Shown: one piece after another, positions 6,117 to 14,519 of the stretch
Numbering within the stretch: the first letter of the stretch is position 1
How the letters are laid out: the number at the start of each line of letters is the position of its first letter
The notes under the pieces: model-generated
What the model was told of the DNA's origin: nothing
Database searches by the model: none
Seen by the model: the letters and a program-made list of their open reading frames with translations, nothing else
Translations under genes and position numbers: made by a program
DNA from: Rhodospirillales bacterium
Lineage (GTDB): Bacteria > Pseudomonadota > Alphaproteobacteria > Reyranellales > Reyranellaceae
NCBI GenBank assembly: GCA_013205335.1
Contig: JABMNB010000325.1
Location: 1-22,643, forward strand
Length of the DNA: 22,643 nt
Direction: 5' to 3'

Positions 6117-6995
6117 ATGCGCGGGGACCTCGATCTGGCACTGGTGCGCGCCTTCCTCACCGTCGTCGAAGCGGGCGGCGTCACACGTGCGGCCGCGGTG
6201 CTCGGCATGAGCCAGGCGGCGGCCAGCCAGCAGATCAAGCGGCTGGAGGAAGCGCTCGATTGCCGCCTGTTCACGCGCCAGGGGCGCGGGCTGGTACTGG
6301 CGCCGGCCGGCGAGCGCTTGCTCGAGCAGGCGCGCCGTCTGGTGGCGATGAACGACGAGGTCTGGTCGTCGATGCGCGCGCCGCAGTTCGAGGGCGAGGT
6401 CCGTTTCGGCGTGCCCTACGACATCATCGGCAGCTTCGTGCCGGCGATCCTGCGGCGCTTCGCCAAGGCGCAGCCGCGCGTGCGCGTCAGTCTCGTCTGC
6501 GAGGATTCGCGCGTGATACGCGAGGAACTGAAGTCGGGCGGCGTCGATCTCGCCATGACCACCGAGACCGAGTGCGGCCGCCACGGCGAGACGCTCCGTA
6601 CCGACCGGCTGGTCTGGGTCGGCGCGGCCGATGGCGACGCCCATCTCAAGGATCCGTTGCCGGTCTCGCTCGGGGCGCCGACCTGCGTCTTCCGTCCGGT
6701 CGCCGTCGAGGCGCTGGGCAAGGCGGGGCGCGACTGGCGCGCGGTCTGCGAGGTGAGCCGGCTGGAGCCCGTCTATGCCGTGCTCGAGGCGGGTCTCGCG
6801 GTGGCGCCGCTGCTGCGCTCCTCGGTGCCCGAGCGCTTCGTCATCCTGGGACGCGAGGCCCGGCTGCCGTCGCTGCCCGAGTTCCGCATCAATCTCTATG
6901 CGCCGCCCGGCCTCGGTCCCGCCGCGCGCGACCTCGCCGATCATGTGCGGGCGAGCTTTTCCGGCCGGCCCCGGTCACGAAGCCATAACAATTGA
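6117..6995 (+). CDS. LysR-family transcriptional regulator
   Basis: A 292-residue LTTR of usual length. The N-terminal winged helix-turn-helix (about residues 1-60) reads LALVRAFLTVVEAGGVTRAAAVLGMSQAAASQQIKRLEEALDCRLFTR, cut here by key points: the recognition helix is SQAAASQQIKRLE. The linker helix follows, and a periplasmic-binding-protein-like effector domain starts near residue 88 (EVRFGVPYDII). The ATG at 6117 is chosen; an in-frame TTG two codons earlier lies inside the operator dyad, and a stop at 6087 bars anything further upstream. No Shine-Dalgarno precedes either start, so the message may be leaderless. The divergent partner is dapA, the probable target along with itself. The effector is unknown. 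Confidence 0.92.
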   Translation: MRGDLDLALVRAFLTVVEAGGVTRAAAVLGMSQAAASQQIKRLEEALDCRLFTRQGRGLVLAPAGERLLEQARRLVAMNDEVWSSMRAPQFEGEVRFGVPYDIIGSFVPAILRRFAKAQPRVRVSLVCEDSRVIREELKSGGVDLAMTTETECGRHGETLRTDRLVWVGAADGDAHLKDPLPVSLGAPTCVFRPVAVEALGKAGRDWRAVCEVSRLEPVYAVLEAGLAVAPLLRSSVPERFVILGREARLPSLPEFRINLYAPPGLGPAARDLADHVRASFSGRPRSRSHNN

Positions 6996-7104
6996 TACCA
7001 AGCGACCCCTGTGCCTTCGCCGTGCCGGCCGGTATCTTCGCGCGCATGGATTGACGCGGCTGAGACCATCGCCGCGGCGCCAGCGAGTTTAGAGGGGGCG
7101 TCTG

Positions 7105-7144
7105 GGGACCTGGAGAGTGTCAACTCTCCGGGTCCCTTCTTTTT
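7105..7144 (+). terminator. Strong rho-independent terminator
   Basis: GGGACCTGGAGAGT (7105-7118) pairs with ACTCTCCGGGTCCC (7123-7136) around a GTCA tetraloop: 14 pairs with one G-T wobble. It is followed by TTCTTTTT (7137-7144). It sits 110 bases after the LysR stop with no gene between and 62 bases before the GNAT gene, so it ends either a long LysR 3' UTR or a small separate RNA. No matching A run lies on the other side, so it acts only in the plus direction. Confidence 0.92.
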
Positions 7145-7206
7145 GCGCTGACATCAAATCGTCATGCGCCCGTGTTTGATCCGGACGTCACAGAGGGAGG
7201 ATGCCG

Positions 7207-7791
7207 GTGAAGCCAGCGACCAGCGAGTCCGTGCTCGACAGGCCGCGCGACGTCACGGTGCGTTCGTCGACCGAAAGCGACGTGGCGTCCATGGTGGCGA
7301 TCTACACGCATCACGTAACGCGCGGGCTGGGCGAATTCGACGCCGAGCCGATGCAGGCCGTCGATATCAACCGGCGACGCAAGAACATGCTGAGGCGGCG
7401 GTTGCCTCACCTCGTGGCCGAGCGCGATGGGATGGTCGTGGGCTACGCCTATGCCGTGCCGTTCCGCAAGCGACCGGCCTACCGCTATGCGGTGAAGCAT
7501 TCGATCTACGTCCATCCCGACCATCTTCATTCCGGCATCGGTCGTCAGCTCCTGCCGGCGCTGGTCGAGGCCTGCACCGGCGCAGGTTACCGCCAGATGT
7601 TCGCCTATATCGACGCCGAAAACGTGCCGTCGCAGAGCCTGCACGAGGTGCACGGTTTTCGTCGGGTCGGCCTCCTGGAGGGCGTCGGCTTCAAGTACGG
7701 CAAGTGGACCGACACCCTCCTGATGCAGCGCGCCATCGGCGAAGGCACGACGACGGCGCCGGTCGAGATCGCCTACTCGCGCACCACGTAA
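7207..7791 (+). CDS. GNAT N-acetyltransferase, phosphinothricin acetyltransferase-like
   Basis: A 194-residue acetyl-CoA-dependent acetyltransferase. The acetyl-CoA loop is VHPDHLHSGIGRQLLPAL, a Q/R-x-x-G-x-G/A match (SGIGRQ). The opening VRSSTESDVASMVAIYTHHV and the closing HGFRRVGLLEGVGFKYGKWTDTLLMQR are hallmarks of the Pat/MnaT group, which acetylates L-amino-acid-like substrates such as phosphinothricin or methionine sulfoximine. The real substrate is unknown. An ATG at 7201 directly abuts the AGGGAGG ribosome site; the GTG at 7207 has a 6-base spacing and is preferred. The stop lies 19 bases inside the convergent decarboxylase gene. The strong terminator at 7105 insulates it from LysR. 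Confidence 0.88.
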   Translation: MKPATSESVLDRPRDVTVRSSTESDVASMVAIYTHHVTRGLGEFDAEPMQAVDINRRRKNMLRRRLPHLVAERDGMVVGYAYAVPFRKRPAYRYAVKHSIYVHPDHLHSGIGRQLLPALVEACTGAGYRQMFAYIDAENVPSQSLHEVHGFRRVGLLEGVGFKYGKWTDTLLMQRAIGEGTTTAPVEIAYSRTT

Positions 7792-10109
7792 GTGTAGAAG
7801 CGCACGGCCCCGTCCTTGTCGGTCTCGCGATAGATGCCCTGGATCTCGACGTCGAAGCCGGGGAACAGGTTGGCGCACTTCTCGAACATGAGCAGATAAT
7901 CGAGCATCGGCTTGGCCCGCTCGTCGAGCCTCTCGCCGGGCACGATGCTGGCAATGCCGGGCGGATAGACCACGAACATGGTGGTGGCAATGCGGCCCGC
8001 CGCCTGCTCGATCGGGACATAGTCGACATTATTGCGCACGAGCTGGCGCACCGCCACGTGCGGCGGCATCGCGGGATCGGGCAGGTGCTCGGGCATGAAC
8101 TGTGCCCGCTGCAGCAGGCTGACGTTGGCTTCGCGGAAGAAGGCATGCATCTCCGAGCAGAGATCGCGCAGCCGTATGCCGGCATAGCGCGCCGGCCGCT
8201 TGCGAACGAACTCGCCGATGACGTCTTCCAGTCGTGCATTCTCGTCGTGCAGACGCTTGAAGATCACAAACGCGCTCAGCAAGGTGCCGGCCTTGCTCGA
8301 CTCGACTCCGGGAGTCATCAGGAACAGCAGCGAGTTGAGGTCGTTCTTTTCCGGAACGATCTGGTTCTCGCGCAGATACTGCGCCACGACCGGGGCGGGG
8401 ATGCCGTGACCGGCATAGCGGCCGGTCTCTCGGTCGAAGCCCGGCGTCAGCACGACCAGCTTGTTGGGATCGGTGATCGCATAACCCGGCGCCACGTGCC
8501 GGAAGCCGTGCCAGCGCGCGTCCGGCGCCAGCTCCCAGTAGCGCGCGTCGACTGCGAGGTCGTCGGTCGGCACGTCTTCCCAGGCCTGTTCGCGGCCGCC
8601 GACATTGACGCGGTTGGGCACGAAGGGCTCGAAGAACCAGCGGCGCGCGAAGTCGCGCTCCTTGTCCTCGAATTCGCGGCGGATGGCGCGCATCTTCTTG
8701 CGGATCTCGATGCCCAACCGGATCGTGTCGTCCCACAGCACTTCGCCCGAACGCCCCTTCATCATCTGCGCGCCGACGTCGAGCGAGGCGAAGATCGGAT
8801 AGAAGGGCGAGGTCGAGGCGTGCAGCATGAAGAATTCGTTGAAGCGGCGATGCTCGATGCGACGGCGCTGGCCCTTGATGTGCCGGTCCTTGACGTGGAT
8901 CTGCGAGGCCTGGCTGAAGCTTGCGAGCTGCTTGTGCGCCGACTGGGTGGCGATGATGCCGGGACTGTCGGGGCCGAGGTTGGTCAGGCCCATGGCGAAG
9001 CGGCCGGCATAAAGCGGGTGGAACTTCATGAAGCCCGCCCAGGCTTCATCGAACAGGATGTAATCGCAGAGGTGGCCGATTTTCTCGACGATCAGGCGCG
9101 CGTCGTTGATCGTACCGTCATAGGTGCACTGCTCGATGACGGCGACGCGAAACGGCCGTTCGCGCTTCCACGCCTCCTTGTCCTCGACCAGGGGATTGGT
9201 CCGGATCTTCTCGCGGATGGCAGCTTCGTCGAGCGCCTCGTGGAAGATCGGCCCAATCAGCCCGTGGGCGTTGCGGTCGGTCTCGAGATAGATCGGGATG
9301 CCGTTGCCCAGGAACAGCGCGCCGTGATGGGCGGCCTTGTGATTGTTGCGGTCGAACAGCACGAGATCGCCTTCCGCGACCAGCGCCTGGAGCACGATCT
9401 TGTTGGAGGAAGAGGTGCCGTTCAGCACGAAGTAGGTCTTCTCCGCGCCGAAGATGACGGCCGCTTCCTTCTGTGCCTTCAGCGCCGGGCCCTCGTGGAC
9501 CAGCAGATCGCCGAGATCGAGCACGGAATTGTCGAGGTCGTCGCGGAACACTGCCTCGCCCAGATGCTCGACGAAGATCCGGCCGATCGGGCTCCTGTTG
9601 TAGAAGATGCCGCCATTATGGCCGGGGCAGGTCCACAGCTGGTTGCCTTCCTCGGCGTAGTCGACCAGCTCGCCGAAGAACGGGGTCTTCAGGGTCTCGG
9701 CATATTGCTTGAGCCGGCTCACCAGGTTCTTGGCGATGAACTCCGGCGTCTCCTCGGAGAGGAAGATGTAGCCGTCGATGTAGTCCATCACCTCGACGGG
9801 GATGTCCTCCAGCCGCTTGCGGCGCACAAGGAGGACGATCGGCATCTCCAGCCCGCGCCGGCGCATCATGTTGATCATCGCTGCGGCCTTGCCGTCGAGG
9901 CCCTTCTTGCCCCAGTCCACGACCATGCAGCCGATGGCGGCGTCGGTCTGGACGACCATCTCGGCATCCTCGATGCGGCGGGCTCGCACGACCTGGAAGC
10001 CCATCTTCTCGATGGAAACCGTGATCTCGCCGAGCCGGTGGCCCTCCAGATCGTCCGCGTCGAAGGCCGGTGCGCAGACGAGAAAGGTGAAACGCCTGAA
10101 GAAATCCAT
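7773..10109 (-). CDS. PLP-dependent Orn/Lys/Arg decarboxylase, fold type I (AdiA/CadA/SpeC class)
   Basis: A 778-residue cytosolic decarboxylase of the large, wing-domain class, making a polyamine or diamine plus CO2 from a basic amino acid and consuming a proton. The N-terminal response-regulator-like wing (about 1-130) is followed by the PLP core. That core has WTCPGHNGG at 159, the phosphate-binding NGTSSSNK at 230, FDEAW with Asp354, and SAHKQLASFSQAS with Schiff-base Lys393. The C-terminal domain contains the VAPGYAIT, MTPGVE and YPPGI segments. Arginine, lysine or ornithine cannot be told apart from this alone; the GHNGG/AEK pattern is somewhat AdiA-like. The ATG overlaps the PPK2 stop by one base (TGATG) with no Shine-Dalgarno, implying translational coupling. 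The 3' end overlaps the convergent GNAT gene by 19 bases. Confidence 0.93.
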   Translation of the reverse strand: MDFFRRFTFLVCAPAFDADDLEGHRLGEITVSIEKMGFQVVRARRIEDAEMVVQTDAAIGCMVVDWGKKGLDGKAAAMINMMRRRGLEMPIVLLVRRKRLEDIPVEVMDYIDGYIFLSEETPEFIAKNLVSRLKQYAETLKTPFFGELVDYAEEGNQLWTCPGHNGGIFYNRSPIGRIFVEHLGEAVFRDDLDNSVLDLGDLLVHEGPALKAQKEAAVIFGAEKTYFVLNGTSSSNKIVLQALVAEGDLVLFDRNNHKAAHHGALFLGNGIPIYLETDRNAHGLIGPIFHEALDEAAIREKIRTNPLVEDKEAWKRERPFRVAVIEQCTYDGTINDARLIVEKIGHLCDYILFDEAWAGFMKFHPLYAGRFAMGLTNLGPDSPGIIATQSAHKQLASFSQASQIHVKDRHIKGQRRRIEHRRFNEFFMLHASTSPFYPIFASLDVGAQMMKGRSGEVLWDDTIRLGIEIRKKMRAIRREFEDKERDFARRWFFEPFVPNRVNVGGREQAWEDVPTDDLAVDARYWELAPDARWHGFRHVAPGYAITDPNKLVVLTPGFDRETGRYAGHGIPAPVVAQYLRENQIVPEKNDLNSLLFLMTPGVESSKAGTLLSAFVIFKRLHDENARLEDVIGEFVRKRPARYAGIRLRDLCSEMHAFFREANVSLLQRAQFMPEHLPDPAMPPHVAVRQLVRNNVDYVPIEQAAGRIATTMFVVYPPGIASIVPGERLDERAKPMLDYLLMFEKCANLFPGFDVEIQGIYRETDKDGAVRFYTYVVRE

Positions 10110-11029
10110 CAGTAAACCGCCGGGACATAGAGTTCGGGAGCGACCGGCATGCGCGCATAGTCGGGCTTGTGCTCGCGCTGCGGCAGGACGATCGGCTGGT
10201 GTTCGACCTCCTTATAGGGCACTTGATGCAGGAGGTGGGTGATGCAATTGAGGCGGGCGCGACGCTTGTTATTGCCCTCGACCACCCACCAGGGGGCTTC
10301 CGGGATGTGCGTCCGCGCCAGCATCTCCTCCTTGGCCTTGGTGTACTCCTCCCAACGCCGCCGCGATTCCAGGTCCATGGGCGAGAGCTTCCATTGCTTC
10401 ATCGGATCATGGATGCGCATCAGGAAGCGCAGGTTCTGCTCCTCGTCGGTGATCGAGAACCAGTACTTGAGCAGGATGATGCCAGAACGCACCAGCATGC
10501 GCTCGAACTCGGGCACCGTCTGGAAGAAATCCTCGACCTCGCGTTCCTGGCAGAAGCCCATCACCCGCTCGACGCCGGCGCGATTGTACCAGCTCCTGTC
10601 GAACAGCACGATTTCGCCGGCTGCCGGAAGGTGTGCCACATAGCGCTGGAAGTACCATTGGGTGCGCTCGCGCTCGGAGGGTGCCGAGAGGGCGACGGTC
10701 CGGCAGATGCGGGGGTTCAGCCGCTGGGTCACGCGCTTGATCACGCCGCCCTTGCCCGCAGCGTCGCGGCCCTCGAACAGGACGACGACCTTGAGCTTCT
10801 GGCTGACCACCCAGTCCTGCAGCTTGATCAGCTCGTGCTGCAGGCGCAGCAACTCGGTGAAATAGAGCTTCCGGTCGATGCCGTCCTGACGCGAGATGTC
10901 GTTGGCCTGCTCGGGCAGGCGGGCCATCAGCTCGTCGCCCAGTTCCAGCTCGAGTTCCTCGTCGAGACTGTCGGCCAGCTCGCGGCGGACGCGCTCCTCT
11001 AGATTCTCGCGGCCTGATTCTTTTGTCAT
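10109..11029 (-). CDS. ppk2: Polyphosphate kinase 2 family protein (PPK2)
   Basis: A 306-residue single-domain PPK2, which transfers phosphate between polyphosphate and nucleotides, typically regenerating GTP or ATP from the diphosphate. The Walker A loop is FEGRDAAGKGG (about 85-95). The Walker B/lid region is LFDRSWYNRAGVE (about 142-154). The ERERTQWYFQRYVAHLP, KYWFSITDEEQ, RIHDPMKQWKLSPMD and PWWVVEGNNKRRAR segments are all family hallmarks. The start at 11029 is chosen because GGAG lies 9 bases upstream; an in-frame ATG at 11044 has no ribosome site. The gene is followed without a gap by the decarboxylase, so the pair forms an operon. Preference for GDP or ADP is not readable. Confidence 0.94.
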   Translation of the reverse strand: MTKESGRENLEERVRRELADSLDEELELELGDELMARLPEQANDISRQDGIDRKLYFTELLRLQHELIKLQDWVVSQKLKVVVLFEGRDAAGKGGVIKRVTQRLNPRICRTVALSAPSERERTQWYFQRYVAHLPAAGEIVLFDRSWYNRAGVERVMGFCQEREVEDFFQTVPEFERMLVRSGIILLKYWFSITDEEQNLRFLMRIHDPMKQWKLSPMDLESRRRWEEYTKAKEEMLARTHIPEAPWWVVEGNNKRRARLNCITHLLHQVPYKEVEHQPIVLPQREHKPDYARMPVAPELYVPAVY

Positions 11030-11131
11030 GGGGAAACTCTCCATCGCGCGTGAGTGGCCCGGAAAGTGAGGGGCGCATATGACAATTTCACGACGGGCCC
11101 GGCGCGCACCGGGGCCAAGGGTATCTTTCGC

Positions 11132-12226
11132 CTAGGGACGGGGGAGAAGCCCCTTGTTCTGCATCGCCGAGAAGCATTTGCGGAACATCGCCTCGGTGTC
11201 CATCACCTCGGTGAAGCCGGCCTGCATCAGCTTGATGGTCGAGACCAGGGCCGCCGGTCCGGGCTGGCTGCGGCCAAAGCCCATCGTATAGTCGGCATAC
11301 TCGAACGACAGCCCGACGAAATCCGGGAGCGTGCCGGATTTCAGCCGGTAAGCGGCACGGATCTCGGCCCATTCGCCCTCGCGCGGGCGGATTTCGCGCT
11401 CGAGCGACAGGGGGACGTGGGTGCCGGGTGCGAAGCCCAGCGCCTCGGCGATGGCGGGCCAGACGTTGGGCCAGACGAAGACATCGCCATTCGTGACGTT
11501 GAAGATCTCGTTGCGTGCGGTCGCTGCCTCGCCCGACCAGGCGATGGCGCGCGCCAGGAGGTCTGCGTCGACCGCCTGTGCCACGCGACCGACGCCGCCT
11601 GGATAATCGAGCTTCGTCTTGCCGGCCCGCCGCATGAACGCAGCATAGACACCCAGCGCCGGGATCACGTTCATGGCGCTGCCGACCGAATCGCCCACGA
11701 TCAGGACGGGCCGCAGGATCGACCAGCTCCAGGCCTTGCCCTGTTGGCGCTCGCGCAGGAAGCGTTCCTGGTTCCAGTAGAAGTTCGGCTGTTCGTGCAT
11801 CTCCGAACGGTTCTCGCGGGCCGGCACGGCGAGCGGGCGGACATGAACACCGTAGGCCTTGGTGCCCTGCAGCAAAGCCACATGCTGCAAACCCGGAGCC
11901 GCGCGCTCGAGCGGGGCCATCAGGTTGCGCAGCATCAGGTCGTTGGTCTGGATCTGCTCTTCTTCCTGCCAGCCTGCGACCAGCCCGGGCCGCTCATACA
12001 GCGCGGCATAGACGAGGTGCGTCACGCCCGAGAGCTCCGGCGCCAGCGCCTCGCACGCCGCCGCGTCGGTGAGATCGAGCGGCCGCCAGTGTGCCCCGTA
12101 GGTCTCGTCCGGCCGGCGGCGCGAGACGGCTATCACCTCGCAGCCCTCCACGGCGGCAAAGTGCTTCATGGCGGCATAGCCGACGAGGCCGGTCGCGCCG
12201 GCCACGAGTATCTTCTTTCGGGTCAT
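11132..12226 (-). CDS. PRISE-type short-chain reductase (progesterone 5-beta-reductase/iridoid synthase-like)
   Basis: A 364-residue extended SDR. The Rossmann dinucleotide motif GATGLVG is at 10-16, with VSRRRP after the second strand, which suits NADP(H) through the arginines. Instead of the usual YxxxK, it has the split catalytic pair of the PRISE family: LQGTKAYGVH with Lys123 and QPNFYWNQERFL with Tyr150. Known PRISE enzymes reduce the C=C bond of enones. SILRPVLIVGD and the long C-terminal helical region also fit. It sits 53 bases after the dioxygenase gene and appears to be last in the uptake/catabolism operon. Its ribosome site is poor, so readthrough coupling or a weak start is possible. 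The natural substrate is unknown. Confidence 0.85.
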   Translation of the reverse strand: MTRKKILVAGATGLVGYAAMKHFAAVEGCEVIAVSRRRPDETYGAHWRPLDLTDAAACEALAPELSGVTHLVYAALYERPGLVAGWQEEEQIQTNDLMLRNLMAPLERAAPGLQHVALLQGTKAYGVHVRPLAVPARENRSEMHEQPNFYWNQERFLRERQQGKAWSWSILRPVLIVGDSVGSAMNVIPALGVYAAFMRRAGKTKLDYPGGVGRVAQAVDADLLARAIAWSGEAATARNEIFNVTNGDVFVWPNVWPAIAEALGFAPGTHVPLSLEREIRPREGEWAEIRAAYRLKSGTLPDFVGLSFEYADYTMGFGRSQPGPAALVSTIKLMQAGFTEVMDTEAMFRKCFSAMQNKGLLPRP

Positions 12227-12279
12227 GGCGGCAGCCTGACACGGGCCGCAGCCACCGCAAGCCCCTTACGCCCTGAAGG

Positions 12280-13383
12280 TCAGTATGAGGAGACCTTGTC
12301 CGGCTCGCCCTTGGAGGGCCAGACCCGGCTATAGAGGAACAACAGCGCCTCTCCTGCCTGCATTTTGTCGAAGGTCGGCGGATGCTCGGCGTCGACGCAG
12401 GTCGCCAGCGGACGGATGACGGTGTCGTAGTCGGGGTTGGCGAAGACGCCGACCGAGTAGCGCTCGCGACCATAGTGGTTGACGACGCGATGGAGCGTCG
12501 AGGCGAACCGGTTGTTCGTCCACATCCGCATCGAGTCGCCGATGTTCACGATGAAGCTGTTCTCGACGGGCGGCACGATCAGCCATTCGCCCGATTTGCT
12601 CTTGATCTCGAGCCCGCCGACATCATCCTGCTGCAGCATCGTGAAGCCGCCCGCGTCCTGATGGGCGCGGCTGTCGCCGCCTTCGAGGGCCGCCTGCGTG
12701 TCCTGCGACAGATAGTGGAGCAACCGGACCTGGATCAGAGGCTTCCTGTAGTACTGCGCGAAGTAACCGCTCGGCAGGTCGAGTCCGCGAGCGAACACCG
12801 AGGCAAGCAGGGCGGCGAAGTCCGTCATGGTGGCGTGATAGCCCAATACCGCTTCCCTGAAGCCCGGAAGGTCGTCCGGCCACAGATTGGCACCATGCAG
12901 CGGCTTGCCGGCCAAGACGTCGGGATCGTCGGCCGGCAGCTCGAGCGAGACCTGGAAGGCCTCGTTCTTGTGCGGCTTGCGCGCCTTCATGCGCGAGGGA
13001 TCGAGGTGCGGCTGGAAGCCTTCGATAGCAGCGCCGCGATAGGCATGCTGCTTCCCGGGCTGGTCCATCGGCAGATAGCCGCGAAAGAGGTTGGAGTTGC
13101 CCATGTAGGCCTTCATCTTCATCTCGAGCGGCAGAGCGAAGAAGCGCTTGGACTGGCGGAATATCTCGCTGATCTTCTCGGGCGGCACGGGGTGATTGAC
13201 GATCGTCAGGAAGCCGACGTCGCGGCAGGCGTCGTGGACCTCGCGGGCGAGCCGCTCCTTGGCCTCCTCGTTGGTGCCGCCCAGCGGTGCGAAGTCGATG
13301 ATCGGCAATTCGTTGGCGTTTGCCCAGCGCCCGAGGCTGGGAGCGGGCAACGGTGCGGGAGCGGATGGCTGGATGTCGGTCAT
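12280..13383 (-). CDS. Fe(II)/2-oxoglutarate-type dioxygenase, isopenicillin N synthase-like
   Basis: A 367-residue non-heme iron oxygenase. The N-terminal DIOX_N-like region (about 26-140) contains LPIIDFAPLGG, DVGFLTIVNHPVP and FFALPLEMKMK. The jelly-roll core has the iron ligands His241 and Asp243 (AHQDAGGFTMLQQD) and His298 (TLHRVVN), plus the Arg-x-Ser pair (R308, S310) that binds the carboxylate of 2-oxoglutarate. Hence 2-oxoglutarate-dependent hydroxylation or desaturation is more likely than true penicillin-ring closure. GAGGA with good spacing precedes the ATG. It starts 12 bases after the ABC binding-protein gene, so oxidation of the imported compound is the natural inference. The exact substrate is unknown. 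Confidence 0.92.
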   Translation of the reverse strand: MTDIQPSAPAPLPAPSLGRWANANELPIIDFAPLGGTNEEAKERLAREVHDACRDVGFLTIVNHPVPPEKISEIFRQSKRFFALPLEMKMKAYMGNSNLFRGYLPMDQPGKQHAYRGAAIEGFQPHLDPSRMKARKPHKNEAFQVSLELPADDPDVLAGKPLHGANLWPDDLPGFREAVLGYHATMTDFAALLASVFARGLDLPSGYFAQYYRKPLIQVRLLHYLSQDTQAALEGGDSRAHQDAGGFTMLQQDDVGGLEIKSKSGEWLIVPPVENSFIVNIGDSMRMWTNNRFASTLHRVVNHYGRERYSVGVFANPDYDTVIRPLATCVDAEHPPTFDKMQAGEALLFLYSRVWPSKGEPDKVSSY

Positions 13384-13395
13384 GTCGGTTCGTCC

Positions 13396-14508
13396 TCAGC
13401 TCGAGAGCGCATCGATGAGTTGTTGCCGGGCGGCCGTCGCGTTCTTGGCATACCATTCGATGCCGCCCTGCAGCATCTTCGAATAGTTCTCCGGAGCGCC
13501 CGGATTGACCTTGTTCCAATCGGCATCGAGAAACTTGAAGGCCTCGGGATTGACCGGGCCGTAGCCGTTGGATTTCAGAAGCTCGGCCTGTGCCTGGGGA
13601 TCCTGGGTCATGGCGATGAAGTCCCAGATGGCCTTTCCGCCCTGGGCGCCCTTGGGAACCATCCAGCAGGCGCCCCACGACACACCCTCGTTCCAGGTCC
13701 AGTCGTAGAGACCCTTGGTATCCTGCTTCAGCGGCCAGGCGCGCGTATTGAGGAGCTGGCCGAGATGGACCTCGCCGTTGCGGAAGGCGTTCTGGCCGTC
13801 GGCGATGACCGTGTAGTAGATCGCGTGCTCTTTCATTTTCTTGTGCATATCGAGCGCGCGCTTCATGTCGATCGGGTAGATCTTGTCGAAGGGCACGCCG
13901 TCGGCCATCAGCGCGGCTTCCAGCACGGCGTCAGGCTCGCGGCGGAAGGCTCGCTTGCCGGGGAATTTCTTGAAGTCCCAGACATCCTTCCAGCTTGCCG
14001 GAACCTCGCTGCCCCATTTCTTGGTGTTGTAGGTCAGGACCATGGCATAGATGTAGTTGCCGATGCCCCATTCGACCGCATGCTCCGGCCGCACCTTGCT
14101 CCTGTCGACGATCGAATAGTCGATCTTCTCCAGCATGCCTTCCGGGCCGATCTCCAGGGCGGTGTGGAGGTTGCGGTCCATGACGTCCCACGTGACCTTG
14201 CCGCTCTGGACCATGAGGCGGATGCGACTCGTGGAGGGGCCGGTGCCGTCGATCGCGACCTTGCGGTCCGGAAACTTCTTCAGATAGGGATCGACGAAGG
14301 AAGCCTTCATCCCGCGCACGGCATCGCCACCCCAGTTGACGAGCACGAGTTCCTTCTGGTCGGCCATTGCCGGGGTGAGGCGTGCCACTGCCGGCGCGAT
14401 GCCGAGCGCGGCGCACATGCCGAAGAACACGCGGCGGGAGTAAATCCTGCCTTCGGTATTATGGACGAACCGTTCGATATCATTCTGACGATCGCGCACG
14501 TCGGACAT
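13396..14508 (-). CDS. ABC transporter solute-binding protein, PotD-like, Tat signal
   Basis: A 370-residue periplasmic binding protein of the spermidine/putrescine-type family (extracellular solute-binding family 1). The leader has a twin-arginine motif, SRRVFFG at 24-30, a hydrophobic stretch, and a likely cut after AMA at about 49, so export in folded form is expected. The mature part opens with the typical strand ELVLVNWGGDAVRG and continues with DVMDRN, YAMVLTYNTKKW, WKDVWDFKKFPGKRAF, and a late EAFKFLD. The start at 14508 is set by AGGAGGGG just upstream; the open frame extends 45 codons further into the permease gene but without support. Neighbours 11-12 bases away on each side are the permease and the dioxygenase. 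The ligand may be a polyamine, opine or other amine, which cannot be decided here. Confidence 0.93.
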   Translation of the reverse strand: MSDVRDRQNDIERFVHNTEGRIYSRRVFFGMCAALGIAPAVARLTPAMADQKELVLVNWGGDAVRGMKASFVDPYLKKFPDRKVAIDGTGPSTSRIRLMVQSGKVTWDVMDRNLHTALEIGPEGMLEKIDYSIVDRSKVRPEHAVEWGIGNYIYAMVLTYNTKKWGSEVPASWKDVWDFKKFPGKRAFRREPDAVLEAALMADGVPFDKIYPIDMKRALDMHKKMKEHAIYYTVIADGQNAFRNGEVHLGQLLNTRAWPLKQDTKGLYDWTWNEGVSWGACWMVPKGAQGGKAIWDFIAMTQDPQAQAELLKSNGYGPVNPEAFKFLDADWNKVNPGAPENYSKMLQGGIEWYAKNATAARQQLIDALSS

Positions 14509-14519
14509 CACTTCCCCTC

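Noticed and set aside
7153..7180. ATCAAA-N16-TTTGAT inverted repeat before the GNAT gene
   Set aside because: Only six pairs with a long spacer and no match to a known operator geometry; expected by chance at this scale.
7164..10115. A 983-codon plus-strand open frame
   Set aside because: It lies antisense to the decarboxylase gene, has His/Asp/Gln-rich shadow composition and no family motif. The minus-strand reading carries the full PLP active site.
11095..11116. GC hairpin (seven pairs, one bulge) after the PRISE gene
   Set aside because: No T run on the minus strand after it; a canonical terminator cannot be claimed.
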